From Chondrosia reniformis (lineage: Eukaryota > Porifera > Demospongiae > Chondrillida > Chondrillidae): DNA of 64,000 bases. The notes under the pieces are model-generated. The model was given only the letters and a program-made list of their open reading frames with translations. It made no database searches and was not told the origin of the DNA. Positions within the stretch are counted from its first letter, which is position 1; the number at the start of each line of letters is the position of its first letter. The DNA lies in assembly GCA_947172415.1 (NCBI GenBank), contig OX359198.1, positions 5,549,401 through 5,613,400 on the forward strand, in the 5' to 3' direction. Position numbers and translations under genes: made by a program. Below are positions 10,834 through 23,100 of the stretch, piece after piece.

Positions 10834-13800
10834 CTAAACAGATTCAGAAGAATTAATGTGAAAACTAACCAATGTCACATGATAGTCAGCTGATGTCATG
10901 TGATAGTTAGCTGATATTATTCATGTTTCTAGAATTCTAGCAAATGCTGGCCTACATATGTGAATACATTATGCAGGCTGGTACCTGGCTATAATACACG
11001 TCAAGTTATAAGTGTCAGTGATATCTTCTTCCACCAATCCTCTTCTTGGGCCAGACATACTGTTGCTAAGCAACATGAGCACATCTGATGGCTCACTAAA
11101 GGACCCTTCCCCAAACTGGTTAGATGCGGACACCTTGAATGTGTAGGCTGGTCCATAATGGAGGCTCTCCAGGAGGAGCTGCTGTACAGTGGGTGGGCAG
11201 GTCTTGGTGATGACAACCTCTTCTAACTCATTCAAGACATGAATAGTGTATCCTGTAACTTCTGAACCACCGTCATCTATGGGATCACTCCAAGTGATTG
11301 ATACACCAGTTTCTGATATTTTTGAAATTTCTGGTCTATTAGGTGGAGCAGGTGGACCTATGGAAGACATTAGAAATCATTTAAAGTCTTTCTGTAGTTA
11401 AAAACATAAGCTTTACAGGTTTAATAACCTCTGAATCATAAATCACATTTATAGCATTAACAACTGGTGGCCATTTTAATTCAATTGAGATGCTGCTAAA
11501 GTGCTTCATCACGAAACAAGAGCCTCACCTTTGACAAGCAGTTTCACTTCAGAAGAAGCCGACCCAAAAATGTTGCTTGCCATACACACATAGGATCCCT
11601 CATCCTCCTTACTGACTGATAATATCTCCAGCATGCACTTTGAACCCACTTGCAGCTGAGCCTTATTCTGGCTGTCTCCTAGGAGACTGTTGTTATGAAA
11701 CCACCGTATGGTCGTTGCTGGCAACTCTTTCTCCAGCAAACATGTCAAAGTGACATTCTGACAACAGGTAGCAGTTTGAATTTCTGTACCACTGGTTATA
11801 ACAGGTACCTGTGACGCAAAAACAACAAATAAATAATAGAATTAAGCAAGAGAGAGCGCACTAGTAAACTTCTCACTACCTTGCCCTCCAACTGATGGAG
11901 ACTAGCTTGAGAGCTCCTGTTGGTGAGGTCACTATTGAGACTGCTACTGGAACCTTCAAAACTTGCAACTTCCAGCTTCAAAGTAGGTGTAGATTGGGCT
12001 TCAAGATGAGTACTACAGGGACACAGTGCAAGGAGTTAAGAAATGTCTCATCTAACAGCAGCCACATGAATAACACGTACCCTGAATGAGGAGTGATAAA
12101 ATCAGAAGCCGAAGATACGGATGATGCTGAAGGTCCTGTGAGCATGGGACAAGAACGTGTTGGAATATTTATCTTTGAGATACAGCAATCATAGCTTACT
12201 TCTATTGGAGGTCATAAGAGAGTCTACTCTTCTGGGGGGCGGTGGGGGCACCTTTTTCTTCTCAATATGTGTTGATGGTAGCCAGATATGTTTAGAATGG
12301 TTGCTAAGGGAAGATGCATGGTTGCTAGGTGGGGAGACATCCCTTACAAGTTTGCCCTTCCACCAAAATGAGTCTTGCTCTAGAATGTCATACACTTGTC
12401 CTTTTCTGACTGACTTTGGCGACATCCTTTCCTCAGGTAGAACATCACAGTCATCGGTATCCGGGGAGAAGTCTCGAGTCACAACATAAAGGTTGCTATG
12501 GTGATCTGATTGGATGGAGCGAGAAGCTAAATGGCCATCACTTCTTTTGTTTACCTGAAATAGAGAGGTATCAAGATACAGCCATGTAAACAGAAGGAAG
12601 AAAAGATTCAGGGCTGCAGTACATTCACGGCTACCTACCAATGATCTCTCCCTGACACCATCTCTTTCTTCAGATATAGAACTGCTGTCGCTGTCAACAT
12701 TTGTCACTGGAGTAGACCTGTAAATGCATAATTGGAGTCATAAACAGCTACGTACATCAACTTTTCATTTGATAAAGCGGGGGAAACATAAAAAGAAACA
12801 GTTACATAACCTTACTACATAATTAATTACTTGTATTTACATATACAGTCATTATAGCCAGATAGGCTGCAAGTAAAGCAGGATGGTATTAGATACCAAA
12901 GGATAGACTTACAACTCTGATCCCTTCCGTATTCTCCTCTCTCTGAAAAATGGAGGTGTGTAGGCAGACGGCATGTCAGTACCACCTACAGGTCTCAAAG
13001 CTACAGCACAGAGAGGTGACATAATGATTACATGCACAAGGGTCATGTGATAGTCACATGACATACAGTGCAAGAGCTGGATTTGCTTTGCCTGTGTTTC
13101 CTGTATTACAGCAATCCATTCGTTTCTAGCTGCCTCCGTGTCTGTCTCAATGCAGTAACACTGCTCCACTCCTCCAAGTTGTAGAGTACCAAGGGTGAAT
13201 CTCTGAGTCTGGTCTGGTAGGGCATCTAACTGAAGACTGTCTGCAAGCTACGTACGTATATACAGAAGATATTAAACAGACATTGTATGCATGAACCTCC
13301 CTACACCAACCACCACAGAATTTCAAATAACAAACCAACACTTTGATTGACAGCTTGATCCATATACAATAAATTAAAAAACCCATTCATTGCCGATTTT
13401 TTAGGTGATAACGTGTAATACATTGAATAGGATGGTCATGCCATATCCTACTTATAGAGTACACTACCATACTCTCTGATATGTCATGAGCCAAATACTA
13501 CAGATCAAAAAAGACAAAGATTCCCAGGGTCACTGATGAAGGGTGGAATTCTCCAAAACAGCTGTCTGGCCCAGTGGAGCAAAAGAAGAAAATTCATCTA
13601 AAGCTTTTTAATTTATTACAGAGTAGGTATAACATGTAGGACTTAGTCATGTAAGTACAGTGAAACCTCTTTAACTTTATCTCATTTAGTCAAGGAAATT
13701 ACTTTTACAAATTTTGAATAATTAATATACAATATAATAATAGGCTACAAACAATGCAAAAAATTGTAACCTCTCAAATAAACATCAAATAGTAATTAGC

Positions 13801-14097
13801 AAGGTTCCACTGTATATTGACTATACATACACACGTACATACGTACATCTTTACAGCTAATACAGTATATCTGTACCTTACCTCTAAGTCATCAATGTAG
13901 AGGTAGCTCCCTTGGGCTCCTTGGGGCTTTGTGATGAGGATCTTCTGCTCCAACAGGAAGAGGTGCCCCAAGTAGTTGCCAGTCTTGCTGCTCAGACCCT
14001 CTGTGACCATCACATGACCCTTCAATGTGCAGAATATAACATTAAAAGTGACGAAAATGAGCAAATTCACTAAAAATGAATAAATTATTGAAACATG

Positions 14098-14130
<33 letters not shown>

Positions 14131-17100
14131 TTATGGGAAAATGGATTGAATTTATGGGAAAACACTTTAATATAGTGATAATGAAACAAAAACTTATAAC
14201 TGTGCAGCACAATTCTATGTGGGTACATAAGCCAGATCAAAGGAATGCCATCTACTAGTGTTGTGCAGATAGAGGACATTTGAACATACAATGTAATTAC
14301 AATAAACAATTGGCCAACACCAATCCATATGTACGTATGTAATTCAACAGTAGGAATTTGACAGCAAGCCTTTTTATCACATAAAGCTTACACAATTTAC
14401 CCTTCTACGTATATATGTGTATGTATCAACTCCTGCGTGCAGGACCCACCTCTTTGATCAGGCTGCCTGCTGAATGGATGGTGCCATTGTAACCCTCAAT
14501 AAGACCAACTACTGCACATTCACCAATCCTGTTCCTCAATGACTTGACAAAATCAAATGCTTTCTGTAAAGTGTAAAATTTCCATTTGTAAGTACGTACG
14601 TATGGTTAGGGGTACAATCAATAGGATGGAGTAGGTTATGGGATATCTAGGGTATGCATACTTACCTCAACATCACTTGTTTGAAGAAAATGTGAATTAG
14701 CAATTATTTGCATTTGCTAAGGGAGAAAAATAGAAATAAATGTTGATAGTGATAGTTTTAATGTCTAATGAAGGATCCTGCAATGATACTGGTGCATGCC
14801 AAGGATTCACAGAAGATCAAGATAAAGAAAAAGACAAAGACTCCCAGGATCACTGATGAAGGGTGGAATTCCCAGAAACGGCTGTCTGACCCAGTGGAGA
14901 AGAAGATGAAAGAAGGGAAAAGAAGGAAGAAAAGACTCCTGTATCTTCATATCCAAAGCTCTCTTCAGGTTTAGTTCCCCTATAGGCTCTTTTACAGAAT
15001 AGGCATAGCATGTAGGAAAATGGTATCTTAGATTTTTCATATGCCTATATGTACGTATGTATGTATGTATGTATGTACGTATGTATGTATGTATGTATGT
15101 ATGTATGTATGTATGTATGTATGTATGTATGTATGATTGTATGTATGTATGTATGTATGTACTGTATGTATGTATGTATGTATGTATGTATGTATGTATG
15201 TATGTATGTATGTATGTATGTATGTATGTATGTATGTATGTATGTATGTATGTACTGTACGTATGTATGTATGTACTGTATGTATGTATGTATGTATGTA
15301 TGTATGTATGTATGTATGTACTGTACGTATGTATGTATGTACTGTATGTATGTATGTATGTACTGTATGTATGTATGTATGTATGTATGTATGTATGTAT
15401 GTATGTATGTATGTATGTATGTATGTATGTATGTATGTATGTATGTATGTATGTATGTATGTATGTATGTATGTATGTATGTATGTATGTATGTATGTAT
15501 GTATGTATGTACTGTATGTATGTATGTATGTATGTATGTATGTATGTACTGTATGTACTGTACGTATGTATGTATGTACGTATGTATGTATGTATGTATG
15601 TATGTATGTATGTATGTACGTACGTACGTACGTACGTACGTACGTATGTATGTATGTATGTATGTATGTATGTATGTATGTACTGTATGTATGTATGTAT
15701 GTATGTATGTATGTATGTACTGTATGTACTGTACGTATGTATGTATGTACGTATGTATGTATGTATGTATGTATGTATGTATGTATGTATGTACGTACGT
15801 ATGTATGTATGTATGTATGTATGTATGTATGTACTGTACTGTATGTATGTATGTATGTACGTATGTAGGTTACCTTGAGGCACTTTTCATACTCAGCTAG
15901 TCTGTGCAGTGGTTTAGCCATGTAATAGGCCAGTGAGTGTTGCATGTCCAGCTCCTCCTGCCATACCTGAAGGGACAACACAAAAGGTTCAGCTTGCTGA
16001 CATTCCTAATCTATTAGACTCCTCAATACAGTAAAACCTGTGTAAGCAGTCGCCTGAATAGAACGGTCGCCTCTGAATTATAGTCTTAAAGTCCCAAGTA
16101 ATTCACATACGTACATATAATAATGGGCTTTACATGAGCTTTCTATACTGCTGCCACCTCTCTAATAAGGCCAAGTTCAGCTAGGCCCAAACTGACCACA
16201 TTAAACAGGTTTCAATGTACTAGGGATGGCTTGTGTACAGTATGCAGGCACCGACCTCTGCAAAGGATCTTGCATAACCCCACAAAATGGCATCAGATCT
16301 TGGCTTGTTTTCAGAGTAGTTCAGGTAAACATCAAAACTTGATTTCTATTAAAAAAGCAAATTTACCTCCACACATAATGTACACTAATAGAGTAGCTTG
16401 CAATTATCAACTGACACATTCCAGAAAGCTTCTAGCCACCTCCTCGTGAGAATCCTTAGACTCTTCTAGCAACTGCATGAAGGTTCTGGCCAGAGAAGAG
16501 ATGAGAGATGTGTTTACTGAGAAGTGAGAACCCACAGCTAGAAACTTACCCTTCATGGAAGGTGTGAACTGATCTTATACTGCCAAATATCATCTTCTTC
16601 TTATCCTTCAATGAGTCTGGGGTTGAGGAATCCTGGAACTTCTTTCCATAGCTCTAAAAATGTACATTTAAGAATGTGTGGCTGAAAGATCTATGTACGT
16701 ACCAGTAGCAATTCAAACGGAGCTCACTCTAATGGCCTTCCCCAAATCTTGCACAAATAAACCTTCCGACTCTATCAGCTGACGAATTATGAAGCCTAAT
16801 TTGGTTTTCCCTGCAGACACTCTGGCTGGATCCACTGCTTCCATGACAACGGGAGGATTATATTCCTGGTCCATGCTCTTGCTGTCTCCACTATCAAAAT
16901 ACTGGCTACTTCTAGGGGAAATCCCCATTACTGGGGTACTGGATCCGGAGGACATTGGACTGCCACCAAATGACCTTTTCTGCCTTAAACTTGACCTTTT
17001 AAATCCTTTCTGTGTGGTCCTTTAGAATTAAAATAAAAATGCAATAAAAGTATTTAGCGGGAGCTAGGTTAAGTTAACCCTTTCTTTAGATCCACCTTTG

Positions 17101-20100
17101 AAGTAAGAGATGCATTATCATATAACAGTGCAGTGTAACTAACTCTGATGTGTTCTTTTCAAACTGCAGTCTTCTTAGACTCTTCTGTAAAGCTTCAATT
17201 AAATAGGATAAATACATATATATACGTATGGTGATCAAAAAGTCCCATATGTATATTGTTAAAAATATTAATTATTGTATCTGTTACTGTGTCACTACTG
17301 TTACTGTAAATCCAGAAATAGTATTAATTATCTTAATTAAGATAACCTACAATTATAATCACTGATCCCTGCAGTGTGTCGTCTTGGTAACTCTCCAACA
17401 AGTGGAGGACTGGTGGATTGGCTCTTCTCTGCATGCTGTCCCACTTCAGGAGCCAGAAATGTCCCCTTGGTGTAGCTGTATGTCTGTGCGACCTGCCTGC
17501 GTTGGGCCACAGGGCTGGTTCTGGCAGAAGATTCAGCTGTTTCTGATTCAGAAGGAGTATCCAAAATTGATGATAGAGTCACCTTCTTCAAAATGCCTGG
17601 GGGTACCTTTAAGGGAGGCATTGACAGTCTAAATCTATCTACCCATACATTCATATGTACAGTATATGGTACAGATATGAGAGGTGTGTCTATGAACCTT
17701 TACATATAATATAATGTAGAGATGAGGGGTGTGTCTATGTACCTATACATATATTATAATGTAGAGATGAGAGGTGTGTCTATGAACCTTTACATATAAT
17801 ATAATGTAGAGATGAGGGGTGTGTCTATGAACCTTTACATATATTACAATGTAGAGATGAGGGGTGTGTCTATGTACCTTTACATATATTATAATGTAGA
17901 GATGAGGGGTGTGTCTATGTAACCCTCACCCATCCTGTCCGCCTTCGATAAGATGATGTTCTTCCTAGCCACAATTCATCATCTTCAGCCTCCAACACCT
18001 CAATGTAGTCGCCCTTTTTCAGCTCAAGTCTTCCTGTGCCATCTACTGGAGTGTAATCCTCGGAGACAAGGTACTACAAACACAGAATGTCAAGTAAATA
18101 TAGTTGTTGTTACACATGTATAGATGTATTGCGTAATGTAAGCATGTATCAAGAGGATAACCCTATTCATTACACTTAGCAACTAGACAATAACATGGAA
18201 ATCAAGGTTGTGAATACAGGACCAACTGATAGCAATACAACTGAAGGTGCTCCCGAAGGCTGTCAAAGACACAGAAGAACTAAATGCCCGGAACTGTTAT
18301 TTACTTGGTAGTGTATTACAGTGGTATTCAGCAATATGGCCGACTGACCCTCTGACTGCTGGCTCTTCCAGTTAATCCACTTGTGCCAATGGTGTGATAG
18401 CGTACCATTGTCTTCTTTAACACTGGACTGTTGGTCAAAATACCATCAGCAGTGTCAGATGAATTAATGACAGCTCTTCGTCTCCCATCCCTCATGCTGA
18501 ACCTCGGGGACTTGTCCACATTCAACTTGTGTCGGTTGAGGACCTGAGTGATGCTGGTCACCCATTCTGTAGCAGACTCTTTTGAGAGTGCTTTAAAGAT
18601 TAACTTTTGCTCTCCTCTCATGGTCAAGGAGAACTTGCAGATGTCATTCCAGTCACTGCCATCCTGCAGCCTCACATTAGTGGTCTAGTGGTAAACAGAA
18701 GGTACAGATAGTACATAGCTCAACTTCTAGGAATTGCATTCACTTGAAACTTACTCTGAAATCAATTTTGCTCTTAAAGCTATACTTTAATACACCATAT
18801 TCAAGGCTCTCATGTCGGCATAACAATAGGGCACGATCAAACAGGAAAACTTGTCTCTCCTTCTCTGAGGTCCTAATACCCTTTGACTCTGCAACAAAGA
18901 GCTGACCTTGATGCCTGAGCTCCCCCAACTCAAAGAAGGGCTCATCATAGTCGCCTAGGGCACTCAAGTGGACCGCATTGTTGGTACTCTTTAGAATGAA
19001 TTCCAGTTGTTCGTAGCATTCAAAGAGACGTTCCGTGTCCTCTCCCGCCTGTTTGGTGTACTTGATGGCATCCTATAACACATTTTATAAAGGTTTTGAC
19101 AATGTCTACATCACCAGACATACCATTCACAGTCATTTTATAGTTCTAACAATGTCTACATCACATTCACAGTCACTTTATAGTTCTGACAATGTCTACA
19201 TCACATTCACAGTCATTTTATAGTTCTAACAATGTCTACATACCATTCACAGTCATTTTATAGTTTTGACAATGTCTACATACCATTCACAGTCATTTTA
19301 TAGTTTTGACAATGTCTACATCACATTCACAGTCATTTTATAAAATATAGTTCTGACAATATCTACATCACAAAGATAGTTCTGCAATATCTACATCACA
19401 TTCACAGTCACTTTAGTTTTAACAATATCTACATCAGCTATTGGTTCCACACTTAATCCCAGGTAAGAACTAACCTTCAACATCAAAGGGTACTTGGTGA
19501 GTCGCTGGATTGGTCGAATCAGATAGGATGACAGCGACTCGTTGGCTCCTAATTGCTTCTGCAGCTTGTCAAAGAATGGCCTGTGTTGCACAATCAGCTG
19601 TTCTGATTGGCTCTTTCCTTGACAGTACCCAACGTATATCTGCTTCATGTCATTCATTTTAAACATAAAGAGTTCGGCAATTTCATCAAAATTCCTTCCA
19701 CAAGCCTCCAGACAAGGAAGAAAGTCACTAAAATGAAGTTATACACAAATTAACTCTCAATAACAGTTCCCTGAGGTACAGGTACTGTTTTTAAAAACAT
19801 TCTTAACGACAATGTTTACTCAGAACATGAGAAGAATATATGACCTGTTACACTATACCCATAAAATCAGTGACCCAGAACACTAGGAGCTCCATTCAGT
19901 GACCCAGAACACTAGGAGCTCCATTCAATGACCCAGAACACTAGGAGCTCCATTCAGTGACCCAGAACACTAGGAGCTCCATTCCATGACCCACAACACT
20001 AGGAGCTCCATTCAGTGACCCAGAACACTAGGAGCTCCATTCAGTGACCCAGAACACTAGGAGCTCCATTCAGTGACCCAGAACACTAGGAGCTCCATTC

Positions 20101-23100
20101 AGTGACCCAGAACACTAGGAGCTCCATTCAATGACCCAGAACACTAGGAGCTCCATTCAGTGACCCAGAACACTAGGAGCTCCATTCAGTGACCCAGAAC
20201 ACTAGGAGCTCCATTCAGTGACCCAGAACACTAGGAGCTCCATTCAATGACCCAGAACACTAGGAGCTCCATTCAGTGACCCAGAACACTAGGAGCTCCC
20301 AGAAAGATACAAGTACGTATATAGGTACGTAAGTATGCCTACAATAGTTTGAAATACTATTCAACATTTTAATAGCAGAAAAAAACAGTCAATCACTGAT
20401 TTATGAAAAAATAAACACTAAATAATGACTCACACTCTGTGGTAAACCTCAACGGTCTCTAAGTTACCAAATATGGTGCCTGATCGGTTCTTTAGCACTT
20501 CTGAGGTGTCTCCCTTCATCAGAACTGGCATATACTCAAGTGCTTTTGTGAGAGCACTTGAGTATATACGTTCAGTCTCTAACAGCTCCATGGCAACACG
20601 ACTATATAAGGAAAATTACCCTCAAAAGGTTGCACGTACGTAAATGTACATACAGTTAGATACAACAACTTAATACAAAAGATTACAAATTAAGCTAAAT
20701 TACTGACTCTCTCTGCTTTAAAGCTCTCTGCTTCTCGTCCTGCTCCTTTTCAATCTGAAGCAATCTTTTCTCCCTCTTCTCTATGTCTGTCTTCAGTCGG
20801 TCAAACTGGTAGCAGTATTCCTTGGTACCGTTGTCCACCTGACGAGCCAGCTCCTGAAGGTGCTGACTCTGCAGATTCTGAGCAATGTCCACTACCTACA
20901 AGATGCAGATAAAATGAAACCTCGCTGATCACCTTCTTAAGGTGTTGACCCCTCGATATGAAGGAGGAGGCTACACTGGCGACCCAAACTACTTGCCTTG
21001 CATTTAAAAAAGCGCTGGAGAGGAATGCTTTAAGATAGCAAATGATCATTTACTACACTCACTCTGGATTAGAGGCCATATTACTCATTATCTGTTTTGC
21101 CTTGAGCTATACTGTGTATGTACTATAGTATATCAGATATATACATAATTACTAACTCTGTAGCTTCAGCCCTTAGCCCTATCCCATTTGGTAAGGTAGT
21201 AATATCATAGAGCAAGCTGGTTTAGCTATACACCCTTAACAAGGGTGGATTTAGAAATTTTGAGGGGGGTTAAGTTAAGTACGTAAACATAGACAGAGAT
21301 AGGGTATTAGGTGGCTGGGTAGTATTTTGCCAGAGTTTCAAATGTGGCTAACACACTCAGAGCAGTACCTCTGTGCACAGAGAGTACTCCCTCCTCACTC
21401 CACCACTGCTCACCTTGGTAACACGTTGCTCTTGGTCCCCCTTGGTAAACATGACGTACCCTTCCAGTTCACCATACAACTCCCTTGCATCGGCAGACTG
21501 CTCACAGATGGTGTTCTTAAGCTCGAGAGCTTCCAAGAAGTTGTGCGTTTTCACACACCAGTTATTAGCCTACATTCACAATATGGAGAACTCAACTGAT
21601 ATTACTACAATACGGATTTTTTCCTCTAATATAATATTGCAAAAGTACACTAAAATTAGTAAATTATACGTGAACAATTACACAATATGGTAATTGAAAC
21701 TGCGTTAGTGTTCATATTACAGTAAATAATTAACAGATGATACTATCATAGGGTGAACCATCAAAAGGTATGTAAAATATAATCACTTAAAATGGAGAGT
21801 CATAGAGATATGGGTTGCACCATGGAATCAACTGATCTGATACTACACACAACGGAACCTCTACATAATCAAACATTGCTCCAGTAAGTTCTTTGTGGAG
21901 AGGTAGCCCTATCAAGGAGCCTCTCCCTCTCCCTCCCTCACTCCTCTCTCCCTCTCTTCCCTCACTACTCCCTCCCTCTCAAGCTAAATTGTGGATTCAA
22001 AACCAGTAAGCTTGTACGAGTGCTCAGCCTATATTACAGACAAGCTTCAAATTATTTTACAGAAAGGTGATTTGCACTGTTATTGTAAACTAAAACTTTC
22101 ATTTTCATATTTTGGAAGATGAAAATACTTTATTGTCTTAAGATCTAAAGTGTAACCTCCCTTAAGGGTAATAGTGTGTTACATTATTGGAGCTAATAAA
22201 CTGTCCATTGTTGGGATAGAAAGGTATAATTTAGTACAGAAGGGGAACAGTAGACTAATTGCAAATGAAAATTCATAGTCACGTGTATTACAGATTTCAA
22301 ACACTCAGTTAAGCATGTGCAAATTAATTAGCCATAGAAAGTGAGAAAGTAAAACCAACCATCAGAACCCTTGAGTTATCCATACCCAACTGTAGAGCTC
22401 CGCTAACGAGAATATCAGCTCTCTTTGAACTTCCTGCTGCTGCCAATGACTCAATATTATTGGTTCTCAGTAATGACGTCATTAATGACGTAGTAAATAA
22501 AATGGCCGGATAGGGAAAAAAGCAATTTTGAAGATTTTAGCGATGTAAAAAGAACTGTTTTAGAGGACTTAGAAAGCCATAACCGAGCGCTTTATGTATT
22601 CCCTCGATAAGGTGGTTACAGGTTAAGGATACTTTACCAGAATCGTTGGGTGTCTTATGAACGTTTGTAGTTTTAAGTCTGGGATGTTTAATCTGTAACA
22701 AATATCCAGACTTTCCTACTAAAATAGTTACACATCTAAGAACGTATTATAGACATATTAAACTAACATAAGTATGTGTACTTTCAAATAAGATCTGAAC
22801 ATTCATTAAGACTCCTAAATCTATCCATTCCTACATACAGCACACTGCTCATAGAGTGACATTTATAGTTGCTGATTTATTTAGGTAAATACCTCAAATA
22901 GAGCCACATGGAAAGCCAGTGCTTCAGGGAGAGCCCCTTTTCTGTTTGTTGCCACGTCAACAGCCTCCCTCCACTTGGCACTTACATCTACTGTTGTAGC
23001 TTGTATCAGAACAATGTGCTTATTCTTCTGCTGTTCCAACTCCTTAGACCAGTTAATCAGCCTTGACACCTTGCTGAAGTACAGCTGAACAGCAAGAAGA

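Larger units (their letters stand above)
12913..17019 (-). other. TRIO: Trio DH2-PH2 module
   Basis: Exons 16728-17019, 16550-16653, 16416-16485, 16256-16345, 15874-15966, 14666-14716, 14450-14563, 13882-14019, 13067-13247 and 12913-13000, all in frame with each other. DH2 starts at LGFIIRQLIESEGLFVQDLG and continues through SENKPRSDAILWGYA and AYYMAKPLHRLAEYEKCLK, where family members have KPVQR or IQRL; the Q of that motif is H here. PH2 follows (GHLFLLEQKILIT, FTLGTLQLGG, NEWIAVIQET). The 70-nt exon ending at 16416 uses a GTCAGT donor, the choice that keeps frame. The intron between 14716 and 15874 is filled by a dispersed repeat and a TATG microsatellite. Confidence 0.85.
18349..20601 (-). 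other. TRIO: Trio DH1-PH1 module
   Basis: Exons 20434-20601, 19475-19727, 18755-19072 and 18349-18684. DH1 begins RVAMELLETERIYSSAL (CR1) and contains FMFKMNDMKQIYVGYCQG and the hallmark SYLIRPIQRLTKYPLMLK (CR3). PH1 follows (GQLFVAES, RQVFLFDRALLLCR, ATEWVTSITQVL, with the conserved C-terminal-helix Trp). This is the Rac/RhoG-type GEF unit in the family. All phases match. Confidence 0.92.

Noticed and set aside
14807-15981. Long open frames on both strands (Tyr-Ile-His-Thr and Met-Tyr-Val-Cys repeats), over 350 codons
   Set aside because: They are produced by the stop-free TATG tetramer in all frames and both strands; the only real coding sequence there is Trio exon 15874-15966.
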